Part shown: positions 1-12,523 of the stretch, piece after piece | Numbering within the stretch: position 1 is the stretch's first letter | How the letters are laid out: each line of letters begins with the position of its first letter | Assembly (NCBI GenBank): GCA_008921705.1 | Contig: VFFE01006799.1 | Coordinates: 909,993 to 973,992, forward strand | DNA from: Burhinus oedicnemus | Taxonomy: Eukaryota; Chordata; Aves; Charadriiformes; Burhinidae | Direction: 5' to 3' | DNA: 64,000 bases | Notes under the pieces: generated by a model | The model's database searches: none | Told to the model about the DNA's origin: nothing | What the model saw: the letters and a program-made list of their open reading frames with translations, nothing else | Made by a program: the position numbers and the translations under genes

Positions 1-563
1 TTCATCTCATCTCAGTTTGAATCAGGTTAAGAAGAGATATTTCAGAGAAAAGTGACTTTATTGTTGGTGATGTGTAGAACAGGAGACATAACATGGTGCT
101 GAGTTTTCTTTCAGCCAAAGTGCATTTCACAGAGAAGAAAATACAGCTCAAGTTGGCGCTGCAGCAAGGACTCACTCAAAAACCAAACTTGCACAGAAGA
201 CTGCATGAGGAACATGACAGACACTGGTAAGGGAGAATGGGGTGGGGGACGACTCACAGCTCTACCGAAATGAGAAATCCTGGCCATGCTGAAATCATTG
301 GGAACTTTGCCACTGACTGTAAGGGAGCCAGGTTTCACACCCACGCGCTGGAACACGGGTTTATTGAAGCAGGATGAGGTCTCATGCTCACCTTCCACAG
401 AGCTCCTGCAAGAGCAGAGCAGAAGGAATGGCAGTAGGATCCCACATGCACGATTTAGCAAGGTTGCTGGGAAGAAACCTGCCTTTTTGTAGAAAAAAAA
501 CCAAGTTTCACTTTGTTTTTACCTAAATCAAAAGACTGTTACAGCTCCAAGAGCAGCTTTTTC

Positions 564-581
564 TTTTTTTTTTTTTTTTTT
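564..581. repeat. Poly-T run
   Basis: An uninterrupted run of 18 T on the plus strand inside LANCL2 intron 1. No retroposed body is recognised next to it. Confidence 0.9.
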
Positions 582-2311
582 CCTTCTCTGAAAATACCAG
601 ATACTAAGAAACCTTATCACCCAGCCTCTGAAACAGTTTAGCACAGTTCTCTGCTACTACTCAGGTTCTTCCAGAAACGAGTGCCAGTTCTGCAAAACCA
701 CATGCTTAATAAACGATTTGAAACATTGCTGTCTGTAGAACACATTGCTCTGTTTTTCAGTGATCTGGCACCTAGTGCCATACATGTGACAGTCGGGGGG
801 GGAGAAAACAAAAAAAGGGAGAAGGGAGGGAAAGAAGGAGAGAGAAATCAATAGCTGTAGGCAAACTACTGAACTGCTACAAATGCCAACTTCTGAATAG
901 GCTTTAAATGCAGACATCACCCTACCTCAGAGGACACCAGGTCGTGAAAAACAGCATTAAAAGGCAATCCATTCAAGTTACAGAAAGAATTGTTCAAAGC
1001 ATGTAAGAAATAATAAGACTGTGCCTCTAATGCATCTGTGTGTAAAAGGAGCTATTTGTCTCATTGGTGATTAGATTGCAAAAGAAACCCAGAGCGTAAA
1101 AATTTAGATCATTATAAAGAGTCATCAAAAAACTTCAGATTATTGATAACAAAAATAAATATGATTAACAGACACCAAAGAACATTATCCCATGTTCTGG
1201 GAAATGGGAGGCTGATAAAGCAAAAGAGCAATACTGAAAATCACTGGTTCTCCAGGTAGCCTAACACCAGCATGCTACTTTTTGAAACCTAAGAAAATCA
1301 AAGTCTGTTGTGAGAAGTATTTAACTTCACTCACTACACAGAGGTCTCTGCCCTAGCTGGGACATTTTAAGGTGGTCCACAAGTTGTAAAAAAAGCTAAA
1401 ACCTCTACCAATACAGTCTAAACTATTTTGATGCAGGCAGCAGGTATATTCCACATGTTGAGCTTGACAGCATTATCAGTGTTGTGCAGTTAGACCTCAA
1501 ATATAATTTATTTCCACCAAAAAATGAGTACCTGTACTGCACTTGCCCATGCAACCAGTCAGAGTTGCAATGCATTAACACACAGGTCTGCAAGATAAAA
1601 TTAGAAAGAGGCAGAGTGAATGGACATGAGACAATTTGATCAGAACTTGTGTTGATTATAAAAAATATCTTCATTCAGAACTGGTTGACTAAAGCCAAAA
1701 AGGCTTAAACATGCAGTTATTGTCCTGAGTAACAGGAGAGGTTTTTAATATGAAAGCATCAGAAAAGCACTAAGTGGTATTTGATGCTGACGTGCAGTGT
1801 AGGAATGAAGCAGCAGTTTTTCCTCTCAAACTGTGAACACTGACTGCCATGAGCTAGTAATACACAGTGAAGTTCAGTATAATGATTCTCAATTTTGACC
1901 AAGAGTCCAAAAAGCAAAAAGGAAAAAAAAACCCCAAACTTTCCTTCAACAGAAACATGATTCGCAGAGTACACAGAATCCTCTCTCTATTAAAACAGAA
2001 CACATCTGAGCTGGGGTGCCAGGAAACAGCCAAAAAAGCAGCAATCTCAAGAAACGCAGCTACACCATCTCACAGCTCCAGCAAAAAAGTGGCAAGATCT
2101 ATTTACTGGCTCTAGAGATTCAATTTTGCCTCCAGTGCAACGAGTGTTATGATTTCTGTTAGTGTAAGTGGTTGCCGATCAATCCCAGAACACAGACAGC
2201 TTGCTGCTCTCAGTGAGACAACTGAAATGCCCAGTGAGACAATCCAATAAATATAAAAAAATACCTCAGGGAGGGGAAGGAAAAATGAGGCAATGACAAA
2301 GAAGTTTAGAT

Positions 2312-2330
2312 TATATATATATATATATAT
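2312..2330. repeat. AT dinucleotide microsatellite
   Basis: About nine to ten alternating TA units. It lies in LANCL2 intron 1 and could be length-polymorphic. Confidence 0.9.
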
Positions 2331-5098
2331 GTATTTTTTAGCATATTTTACAAGAGGACAAAGATTGAAAAGCAACCTAAAGGAATTATCAGAACTAACA
2401 GGAGATGGAGAAAGCACCAGGAAACTAAGCATCACTACACGACCCAAAAGATAATCTAGATAAATATGCTGTATCCCCATTACATGACAAACTTTGCCAA
2501 TAAGGATCATTAGCTACTTTAAAACAGGTTCTCTGCAGAGTCCACTGCAAAGCCTAATTAAGTACATTGTATGCATTTGTTGGAACACACAACCTTTTAC
2601 TAATATTCTTAAAACGTTATAGTAAGTCAGAAAAAAATTATCAAGAAAGAATTGGCCTAAAAAAGAAGTTACATTTTTGGCATACTAGTGACCTATCATA
2701 AAGTTCGAACCAAATTTCAGTGCTGGGGTTGGGATGTGATAACATCTTGATTCCAGGGGTGCTTTTCTTGCAAACACACAAAATCCACATCAGGTTGTCT
2801 AGGCACAGGTTTGCTTCCACCTTCCCCTGGATGAACAGGTAAGATCAGCCTACCTTTAGTTCCCAAGTCACTGGCCTGCAGATGGTGTGAAGGTGGCTCC
2901 CAAATCACACCTGACTATGCTATGTAGCCAGAGAGGGGTGGTGGCGGCTCTGAGGACGGTGGGCAATCTGAGGCTGATATCAGTGGGTCACCCATGGAGG
3001 CAGGTCCCTGAACAAACAATTGCCACCCCTTACCAGCAAGCTCTCCTCACCTTTTTTCCCCAGGAAACCCATTACAGCTTTGTAGCTCTCTACCACACAA
3101 AGGTTTTGATAATCAGTTTCTGAGCCAAGACAACTGGCTGCCTCTGGTTTATGCAAGCCTGTGCAGATCTCCCCATTCTCGGTCCCCCACCCACAGCTAA
3201 TGGGCAACACAACACCAAGAAGTCTTGACATTAATTGCAGCTGTAGGTTGCCTCTCTTCCAGTTCAGGTGGGAAAGGCAAGCACAATACTGCTCAGATGA
3301 GTTACTCGTCGGTTCCCAACCTGCACAGGCCCATAGCCTGATACTGCCATATTTAATAGGTGAGTTTCTAACTACAGTTGCCTACAATGCAGCAGAAACT
3401 ATCAGCAGAACATCTGCTTTTCAAATATTAACACCTTCCCCAGTAAACAATTACAGTGAATTCAAAATTAAATGAAACTTAACAGACAAACTGATTTTCC
3501 CATGAATTAGGGAATATGCTTTGTTCTGAGTCTACAGCTGTCTATTCATTTCTCCGCCTCTCTGACCATTTACATTTCCATTTTGAAAACTTTTGGACCA
3601 CTTTGAGATGACATCTATAGGTACTTTTTCAGGCTAAGTTATCACTATGGGATCCATATGAAAAGGAAAAGGGCTACAGGATATATATTTAATTGAATGA
3701 TTTGTCATTTTTCAAAGACTCACATTTTAAATTATGTTTCTTATTAATCTAGAATTAATGCTGTCTGATGAATTATTACCTTCAGCTTTCTCAGACAAGT
3801 TACAGAGGCAAGTCAAGTCTATGATACTTTCACAGTGAAGAAATCTAGTTAAGAAAAAGTGGATTTCAACTACATGAGCAGAGCCCACCTAGGTAACTGC
3901 AGCGTTTACTGTGACTATTTCCAAGAAGGCAAATCAGCAGCCCCAAACTTTGTTTTCTCTCCTCCTGCTCCCATACCTTCTAGCTTCCTGAACTGTACCT
4001 TATGCATACAAACACACACTTCCATATGCAGCACTTTGTCCCAATTGTCTCGTATGTCAGACAACGACTTGAAGAGCTTCTTGTCCTTTTATCAGCCGGA
4101 TGAATTTTAGATGGCAATCGTGGCAGCTTATGAAATCAAATGGAGGGATTAATAATGCATTGCCTTCCATGACAACGGCAGAGCCCCGCACACCTCTAGC
4201 TGTCATTACATGAGTCACTCAGCGCTCACCGCTCCACACAGCAACAGCTGGGAAGAAGAAATTATGTAGTGCACTGAGGACTTCTGAAAGCTGCTCTCAT
4301 TTTTAGGAAACTTGTGCTATTGTGTACAGTGGTTTACAGAACAGACTCCCTAACCTGTGTAAAGTCCTTTCGTCTTCACTGGGGCTTTAAGGCAGGCAAA
4401 GACGTTTCTCTGACGGGACTGGAGCCTGTTAAATGCAAAAAAACCCCACAAACCAAAATGCACAAACAGCAACAACAAAAGCACCCCAAAATACTCATCA
4501 GGAAGTCTCATAAAAGTCAGGATAGTACTAGGATTGACAATATGCTTAGAGCTATATTCTAGCCCAGAAATATGTAGGACAATTCCTCAGATTTTGTAGA
4601 TGCAGGAACAAAAGAAAATGTACAATCGCATCTGCCTTCTATGAAATGCACAGAGTTGAAAAAATCCAAAGACCACTGAAAGTTGCTGCAATTACATCAC
4701 TTTAATGAGGTACAAAAGATGATTTTTTTCCAGAGGAGCTTCATACTTTTGAACATAACAAAGCCCAGACACCACCTTTTACCAAATCCACAGCTACACA
4801 GGTACTTAAAGATATTTTCTGAACAAAGCTGCACAAACAGCTGCCAACTGCCACAGGGTAACAAGGAATGTCACCCACCATTGATGCTGGGAAAAAACAT
4901 TTGCGCCCACTATAAAATAGCATACTCACCTACAGAAGTGCAGAACACACATTCCTAACACGAATACAGGGCTAGAAATTCTTGACTAACTCATTTCAGC
5001 TCTGCCACAGAAGAATGTCTCTGAATTTTGATTCATTCAAGAATGAAATCTGAAGTAAATTAAAGCTGAACTATTCTGCAATACAGCTAGTATTCTCT

Positions 5099-5124
5099 AA
5101 AAAAAAAAAAAAATTAAAAAAAAA
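5099..5124. repeat. A-rich simple repeat
   Basis: A run of about 15 A, then TT and a further run of 9 A. It is low-complexity sequence within LANCL2 intron 1. Confidence 0.85.
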
Positions 5125-6830
5125 TTAAGGACATTCACCTTCCTCCGGTATCAGTTCTCACTTTGGAAAGCTGTAGTCAACCTAGATCAGCAGTAAATGA
5201 AGGATTATTTTCTCTTTTTATAAATGGACATGAAGTGTGGGATCTAAAGCAGGTACATAAGCATGACCTGCCTACAGAAGGCCTTAGAAAAAAGCTCTCC
5301 GTGTGTTTTTTACTAATTTAACACCAATATATAGCTATAGCTGTTCTGCCATCTCCTTTCTGCCTTCATACTTCAACTCATGATACTTGGATGTTTTTTA
5401 TATAATGAGCCAGATACAGAACAACAAAGAAATCACAGTTCTCTTTCACACAAAAAATTAGCTTTACCAGCACTGAGCATACTACCAGGGATCTTTGTAA
5501 AAACAAAGCAGATTTCACTTCCAAACCTACCCTTACTTTTTAGTGCTTTTCAAGTGCCGAGTTCTCCTTTTGACAGACGCAACTAGCTGTAGCAGTCCCT
5601 CAAAGTATTCTCTTTTGTGCGCTCTGCTTAGCCACGCACAACTTCATAAACCTCAGTTGCAACGACGAGTGAAACATTTCATTGCCTCGGACTGATGGTG
5701 AGCTGATGCTGTCCTGCTCATTCTTACAATGCTCAGGAAGAATGCTGCTCTCACCGCTGGGCATCACCATCCTCGTCCCACCCTAACAGTAAGTCAAGGT
5801 AATTCCTTAACGCCACAAGCAGGAAAATACAGAGTTGAGATTAAAGGCTCTCCTTTATACACAGTCGAGTGAGTTAGGAAAGTTAGCTTCCCACCCAGCG
5901 CATTTGCACTTCTAGCAATGTCACCACACGGTGTTTTTCATCCAAAAGATGACGAAGCAGCACGGTATTGAAAGATGAGGCTGCTCAGGGGCTAAAATGA
6001 CAGAAGGTCCATATTCTGGTGTTCCTTCTGCAGCTTAAGCCAGCCTGCGTGGTAAAAGGCCAGAGCAGCTTCTGTGTTTAAAGCCTAAAACGCACATAGC
6101 TGCCCAACCAGCAGTGGGTGGTGTCGAGATAAGCAGAGCAGGAAGGACTGTGAACCTGCTGTGACCTGCACCACCAGACAGACCTTCTGCTGGCCCAAAC
6201 CGACTGCCAGGTGCCTACCATGATGCACCTCAATCTATAAACGTGTGTATGTGAGTAAACACACGCCTCGGAGAGAACGGTCCAACATCCCCTAAAGCCT
6301 GAGGGTTGCTATCACCTGAGGAGAAACTCGTCTTTTCCAGACGCGTGCTTTCTTTGGTGAAACTCGGGCAACTTGTAAGGGGCGGGACAGAACCGCCGTG
6401 CAGCACAGGCGGCGTTACCGCCAGGCCCTGCACCGTGTTCGCTCCTGTTCAGGGGGAAAAAAAACAGCTCATGGCGGTCACTTCCACCGACTCCAAGCCG
6501 TGCGGCCAGGCTGAGCTCCCGCGCCTTCCCTCAGCTCACCCCGCCCGCCTCTCCCCTCGGCAGCCCTCCAGGCCGCTGCCTCCGCCACGCCGCCCCCAAG
6601 GGGATCGGCCCGGCGGCCCGCCTCAAGCCCGGCCGGCGGGCAGGGGCGGCACGGCGCTCCGCAGCGGGGCGGACAGGCCGCGGGCCGCCCCACCGCGCTC
6701 AGGGCCCCGCCAGAGGCCGCCGCGGGGCAGCGCCCGCGGCCGTCCGCGCCGCCCCCGCGGCCGGGAAGCAGGGCCCGGGGGGCCGGGACGCGGCGCCTGC
6801 CTGCGCGCCCGCCCGCCGCCCGGGACTCAC

Positions 6831-7034
6831 CTTCCCATCGGCGCCGAAGGGGAGGGACTCCTCCTCCGCCGGGAGCGGCGCCTTCTCCCGCTGGGCGTCC
6901 GCCGCGCTGGGGGCGGCCGCGGCTCCGGCTCCGTGGGGCTGGTAGTCGGGGTAGGGGTTGGCGAAAGCCCGCTCCTCCATCTCCGCCTCGCCGCCCAGCT
7001 GCAGCTTCAGCCTCTTGGACATGCTCTCTCCCAT
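6831..7034 (-). CDS. LANCL2: LANCL2 first coding exon (LanC-like protein 2, N-terminus)
   Basis: LANCL2 is a eukaryotic LanC-like protein that in mammals is N-myristoylated, associates with membranes and has been linked to abscisic acid and Akt signalling. This exon encodes 68 residues. It begins MGESMSKRLKLQLGGEAEME, which closely matches the human start as I recall it. Gly2 is the expected myristoylation site, and the basic SKRLK stretch after it is the known lipid-binding region. The start context is good (G at -3, G at +4), and the long open frame continues upstream only through non-ATG codons. The middle (about residues 32-55) is Ala-rich and diverges from mammals. The exon ends in FGADGK followed by GTGAGT, phase 0, at the same place as the human exon 1 junction. 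The LanC catalytic-fold domain is encoded by exons beyond the left edge. Confidence 0.93.
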
Positions 7035-7699
7035 CTCAGCCGGCCCCCGGCCCGCCTCCCCGCACGGCAAGCCGGCGGGGACACACTCCGCCCCGCAGAG
7101 CGGCGGATTTGCAGCAACGCGAGCGCCGCGGCCGGCAGCTGCCCCCGGCTACAGCCGCCGCCCGGCGGGCGCGGAGGCGGGGGGCCCGCGGCGGCCCCGC
7201 GGCGCTGGGGCTGGGTCAGGGAGGGCGGCGGGGCGCGGCCCGCCGGCCCCGCGCTGAGGGGGCTGCGGTGGCAGTGCCCGCGGCCGCTGGCCCATCTGGG
7301 CCGCCGCAGGGCAGAGGCGCCGCCGGCCCCGGCCCCGAGCCGCCGGAGCCTAACTTGGGAAGGCGAAAGGGGAGCTGCGACGCCGCGGCTCTGCCTGGCG
7401 TCCCCGTCAGCCGGGGAGGGGGAGCGGCGAGCGCGGCGGCGGCGGCATCACACCCGCAGGGGCAGAGCGCGGCCGAGGCCGCCGCCGGCCCCCCCCACGG
7501 GGAGAGGCAGCCCGCCCGCCCGCGCAGGCTGGGTGGCACCGCTGCAAAGCCCGCCCGAGCTCCTCATCGTCCCCCGCCGGGGCCTCAGTCCCTCGGGCTG
7601 CTGCTGCCGCCGGCCGCACGCGGGGCAGCGGAGCGGGGCTCCCGCCGGCTCCTCCCGGCCGTCCCCCCGCGGCGGGGACAAGCCGTCGGCCGGCGCATC

Positions 7700-7807
7700 T
7701 CAGAGGAGCGGCAGCAGCAGGAGGGGGAAGGACAGCCCCAGGAGCAGGCAGTACGCCACCAGCTCCTTCCCCCGGGTCATCCGCAGCCTCCGCCGGGCCG
7801 CGCTCAT
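7700..7807 (-). CDS. Candidate 35-residue ORF upstream of LANCL2 (uncertain)
   Basis: An ATG-to-TGA frame on the LANCL2 strand, about 665 bases upstream of the LANCL2 start and inside the CpG island. The product has a basic N-terminus (MSAARRRLRMTRGKE), then a hydrophobic C-terminus (CLLLGLSFPLLLLPLL), so it would resemble a signal anchor or tail-anchored microprotein. A second in-frame ATG lies at codon 10. The start context is weak, with C at -3. It could be an upstream ORF in a long LANCL2 5' UTR, part of another small transcript, or chance: Leu and Pro codons are favoured by the GC-rich CTG/CTC sequence. I do not recognise a known family. Confidence 0.2.
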   Translation of the reverse strand: MSAARRRLRMTRGKELVAYCLLLGLSFPLLLLPLL

Positions 7808-8233
7808 CCGCCGGCAGCCCGCGGGCCCTGCGTGCCGACCCTCGGCCGGCCCCGGCGGGAGGGAGGGAGGCGGCGGCCGCGGCCCAAACGCCCGCCCTGA
7901 GGGGAGGGAGGCGGCCCTCGGCTGCCGCCCGGCGGGGAGAAGGGAGGTGGCGGCAGCCCCTCAACCGGCGAGGGGAGGCAGCTCCCCGGGGAGAAGGAGG
8001 GGGGGCCTCCTCCCCTCGTCCCGCCCCCGGGTTGTCATGTCGGCCTGGCGGCTTATTGTGGCCGCGCTGGCTGCTGGCACCGCTCTGCATACGGCGAACC
8101 CACTCCCAAAAGCCAAAACATGTTTAAAAAAAGTAAAAAAAACCACAAACACCAAAAAACGCCCACAGCACTGGAGGGGGCCGGCGGCGGCAGCTCGTCG
8201 CCCCGCGCCTGTGTGTTCCCCCCCTCCACGCGT

Positions 8234-8243
8234 GGGGCGGGGC
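8234..8243. promoter_or_regulatory. GC box (Sp1-type)
   Basis: A GGGGCGGGGC match within the upstream edge of the CpG island, about 1.2 kb upstream of the LANCL2 start codon. It could serve LANCL2 or a divergent transcript; no functional proof is visible. Confidence 0.4.
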
Positions 8244-8345
8244 GCGGGCGGGTGGGGAGGGACCCCCGCCATCGGCGGTGGCGTGTGATCCCCTGTGGAT
8301 CAAGCGTTTGTGTTTGGGATCCAGTCCTGAAAGGAGGGGTGGGGT

Positions 8346-11300
8346 GGGGGTGCTGAATGTCAACATAAATTTAGTCCGTCTTTTTATGGACGCCTCCATC
8401 TCAAGCTAGGAGAAAAAGCTGCAGGTAAAGGAGTGCTGTGCAATAATCAAGGATGAATATTTTCTATTCACAAATAAATGGTGGATGCTGTCAATATTGT
8501 GGTAGCCTTCAGGAATTCGTACCGCATACTGGAACAGCCTTGTATAGAAACAGGCTGCAAGAAGCCTGCAATCCAGCCAAACACAGCGCTCAGTATTGTG
8601 TAAAAATACGGACACGGGAGACCTCATTATCCCATTAAATATTTACTCCCAACTATGCCATCGCTTTTTGCTAGTAATTGTAAGTCAGCCAGACCGTAAA
8701 CTATTAATTCGAGATCTGGACACTGTGCAGACTTATTGATCTTTAGTTTTCTGTGCTGAGTAATTTTATTGCTATCAAAATACATATTCAACGTGTAAGA
8801 CTAAATATAGGCGACATCTCTCCTAGCATTGCCTTCAGTTTGTGGTTGGTTGTAGCGATATACATGTGAATAAATGGGACATGTTCATTATCCTGTGGCA
8901 GGATATAAATTTTAGGAAGTACTTTCTTCATTTTATGTATTTTTAGAAATTGACCTAGTGACAAAGCAGAAATTCCAAACAGATTGTCCGACAAGAGGTA
9001 CCTCGTATTTGCTCTGGAAGTGAAAATAACCATCCACTCAAAAATTACACAATCATCTATAAAATATCTGGTTCTGTAATCATTTAAAAAAAATCACTTA
9101 ATGCATGGTTTCCTCTTTAATGCGGAAGTCTTTTGTGCCGTGTTGCAGAGCCTGAAAGGGTAAACGCAGAACCTTTTTTAAAAAACCTCTTGTCTCTGTG
9201 TAGACATTTTACTATGCAAAGAACATGTTTTCATCTTGAATGGTTTCCTGCCCTCAGCGAACACCAGCTGCGTCAGTGCAAGTAACTACATCCCCATAAC
9301 GAAGGTCAGAATTAAGCCTTTAATACAAATGTGTGTGGCTTCTGGTTTCTTACACCTTCTACTCTCCTTGCATCAAAATGGTGGGAATATAAAAGCAAGA
9401 TCATGCCAACTGCTACCTGCTCAAGGCCTACAGATGAGGAGTGAAGGTCCTCCCTGGCACCTCACAGGGACAGGTTCTTCTCTTCCTCGGGAGTGGTGGG
9501 TTGGGAGGTGGTGGGTTTGCATCTCTTGCGCTGTACATCATTGCGCCCTTTGGTTATCTGCATGCTGCTGTGTTTAACACCCCGTTAAACACCTGTTTTT
9601 GAGGCACTTCTCTCCATGTTCACTGTTCCTCACGTGTGTTGCAACGTGGTATGATTAGTCTCAAGCATACAAGATCTTCTTTTGTTCTTAGCAGGTGGGA
9701 TATAGTTCAACAGACTTCTGGGTTTTCCTTTTGCTCCTTTACCTTTGATACACACAGAGCTCCCACAGCCTGAATGGGAATCATGGATAAAGGAGGAGGA
9801 AGAAGGTTGGGCTGAGTGAGGTGACAACCTTGAACGTAAGTTTTAAGCAAGAATCAATTCACATCTCTCATCTGTAGCACTGCGGAGCAGGAGGCCTCGC
9901 CTACTAAAATCATGATTTCCTGGGCACTTTCATCCAGAATACATCTAAATGCTACCGAACACAGTGAGCCCTTGTCGTTTCTTCCCACTCCAGCTACGCA
10001 CTCTTGTAACCTGCCTTCTGCAGCATTGGCAAACGTGCAGCCCTGCAGCAAGCCGATCTAGCCGAAAGATGTCCTTTTCCTCTCTGTGATGTAGGTGAAA
10101 TTGCAATGACTGTTTCACCAAGGCCTGATTCCTACTTAGATATCAGTTTCTTCATGTAAATCATGAATATTTTTGCTTAACAGATCATTGGGCTAATCAT
10201 TCTTTACACAGGAGGAATTCATAAACCCATCTCTTTTACTTCTTCTCGTCTTTCCTTCCCTCTAATCCTCTTTACATCCTGCAGTGTCTGATATTGTGCT
10301 CCCGATGGGACTGCTGCCAGTTTTTTAAATAGTAAAATAAAGTATCGTTACTTTTTGGGCCAGGACTAAATAATTAGAATCCATGCATATAACATTAATG
10401 ATGCTGCGCTTTCCCATGTATTTTGCTATTTGATTCCCAGTATGCGTAGTAAATTATCCTAACTAACAAGGAGGCAAAGAGCATTGTCAGAGCCAACCCT
10501 CCCAGGGCTAGCATGCCGCTGCCCTTCACGCTATACTCCATGAGAGCTACACCATATTGCAATGGGATGCAACTTGCAGAATGAGTGTGAGCAACCATCA
10601 GGAATCTCCGAAGCTCTAGCTGTGACATGTTTAATGGTTCCTTCAGCAGCTCTGTTCATTCTTATGGCAGTATAACAGTGCTCATTTATTTTCATGCACA
10701 ATAGCTCCAGATACGTGCAAGCAACAGCCGCATCCATGTTTTGTTCTCTGGAGACAGGATGATGAGTATGTGACTTCAGCACCCACAGGGAAGTGCCTTG
10801 TAAATTCTGGGAAACCAATGTAGCAGCTGGCATTAATCTCATTTTATTTCTAAATATAGATCTATGAGATTCAGTGAGAGAAGCAAGAGCTTCAGGAACG
10901 GACCCTGCCAATGTGATACATAGTGGAGAACAAGGCTGTACGCTGCTTTCTTCAGTATTTACCTGTGGGAAAACAATGTATGGCAATTTCTCAGCTGGCA
11001 TTAATTAGGACAGCAGGTCAGTGGAGATGCGGCAGTTTAAACCCACTGCAAATCAAGGATCATACCTTTACTCAACATGAATGAAGTCTTTCGTACTGAC
11101 TTTTGCTTTCTTTCTCTCTGGTCCTCTCCTCTTCAGGCTGCGCTTTGTCTGCGCTGCATCCTTTGTGCCCTGCAGCAAGCCTTTTTCTCCTCTAGCACTA
11201 CCGTAGGCCTATAATAGCCTGTAAGAACTTCCTAATTCCCTCTTCACTGTTAATATCCCCTCCCCTGAGCTGTACTTGCTAATTTCTTTTTTTTTCCTCC

Positions 11301-11705
11301 ATCACTGTCTAATATTATAATCTGCAACTAAATTCTTTAAAACTGTATAAGCCTAATAAACTATGGGGGGCTGCTTCTTGTGATAAACATGATATTATGA
11401 AATGAAATCTGCAGGATCGGGTTTTGCATTTTAATTGCAAAAGACTTACAGACTTTGGACCAAATTCAGTCCTGCATTTCAATTCAGCTTCAGGTGTAGT
11501 ATAACCCAATGCAAGAATGAATGGGCTTGTGTGATATGTTATTATCATATTGCTTTTCAGTAGCAACAAATTTCTCTGGCTGCTGTAAGTAATTGGTCTG
11601 TATAATCTGCATAAGCTTGCTATTTAAGATCTCAGAGATTTCTGTGAATCTAATAAGACATTGTGCTACTCAACCACCAAAAAAATTTTTTAATAATAAC
11701 ACAAA
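8346..11705. other. Intergenic DNA, upstream of LANCL2
   Basis: AT-rich unique sequence with no exon-like segment that I recognise. The longest open frames are two overlapping minus-strand frames around 10395-11001, discussed under findings. No clear LTR, tRNA or DNA transposon was seen. Confidence 0.6.
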
Positions 11706-12523
11706 GAATCATAGAATCGTCTGGGTTGGAAGGGACCTTTAAGACCATCGAGTCCAACCATCAACCAAACACTACCAAAACCACCACTAAACCATGTCCC
11801 TCAGCACCACGTCTACCCATCTTTTAAATACCTCCAGGGATGGTGATTCCACCACTTCCCTGGGCAGCCTGTTCCAATGCTTGATAACCCTTTCAGTGAA
11901 GAAATTTTTCCTAATATCCATCCTATATCTCCCCTGGCGCAACTTGAGGCCATTTCCTCTTGTCCTATCACTTGTTACTTGGGAGAAGAGACCAACTCCC
12001 ACCTCTCTACAACCTCCTCTCAGGTAGTTGTGGAGATCAGTAAGGTCTCCCCTGAGCCTCCTTTTCTCCAGGCTAAACAATCTCAGTTCCCTCAGCAGCT
12101 CCTCATAAGACTTGTTCTCCAGACCCCTCACGAGTTTCGTTGCCCTTCTCTGGACATGGTCCAGCACCTCACTGTCTTTCTTGTAGCGAGGGGCCCAAAA
12201 CTGAACACAGTATTCGAGGTGGGACCTCACCAGTGCCGGGTACATGGGGATGATTGCTTCCCTAGTGCTGCTGACCATACTATTCCTGATACAGGCCAAG
12301 ATGCCGTTGGCCTTCTTGGCCACCTGGGCACACTGCTGTCTCATATTCAGCTGACTGTCGACCAACACCCCCAGGTCCTTTTCCGCCAGGCAGCTTTCCA
12401 GTCACTCTTCCCCAAGCCTGTAGCACTGCATGGGGTTGTTGTGACCCAAGTTCAGGACCTGGCACTTGGCCTTGTTGAATCTCATACCATTGGCCTCGGC
12501 CCATTGATTCAGCCTGTCCATCC
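11706..12523 (-). mobile_element. CR1 LINE, 5'-truncated
   Basis: On the minus strand this is the 3' end of a chicken-repeat-1 retrotransposon. The plus strand opens with the reverse complement of the ATTCTATG-type tail, followed by the typical segment read as TTGGAAGGGACC in reverse. An open stretch of 193 codons (11787-12368) encodes the C-terminal end of CR1 ORF2 with family hallmarks such as [21 protein letters not shown] and [14 protein letters not shown]. The reverse transcriptase core is missing. The length of preserved frame suggests a fairly young insertion. It is nearly identical in type to the copy at 24579-25347. Confidence 0.93.

Larger units (their letters stand above)
1..6830 (-). 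other. LANCL2: LANCL2 intron 1 (partial)
   Basis: The splice donor (GTGAGT on the minus strand) directly follows the first LANCL2 coding exon, so everything to the left in this window is intron. I looked on the minus strand for the conserved LanC-like segments encoded by later exons (the zinc-ligand motifs with WCHG and CHG) and saw none. The stretch is AT-rich, with homopolymer runs and one AT microsatellite. Short open frames here look like chance. Confidence 0.75.
6380..8345. promoter_or_regulatory. LANCL2: CpG island, LANCL2 promoter region
   Basis: GC content and CpG density rise sharply at about 6.4 kb and fall back near 8.35 kb, unlike all the surrounding DNA. The island covers the first LANCL2 coding exon and about 1.3 kb upstream of its start codon. 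Several GC boxes (GGGGCGG type) are present and no TATA box is apparent, as is usual for a housekeeping CpG-island promoter. The transcription start cannot be placed by eye. Very long open frames in both strands here are a by-product of the GC content and lack of TA-rich stop codons. Confidence 0.85.

Noticed and set aside
7109..7900. A 263-codon plus-strand frame
   Set aside because: Same CpG-island artefact; it overlaps other open frames and shows no domain.
6306..8288. A 660-codon plus-strand open frame and other long frames in the CpG island
   Set aside because: The composition is dominated by Arg, Pro, Gly and Ala, and the frame runs antisense through the LANCL2 first exon and its promoter. 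Stop codons are rare simply because the DNA is GC-rich.
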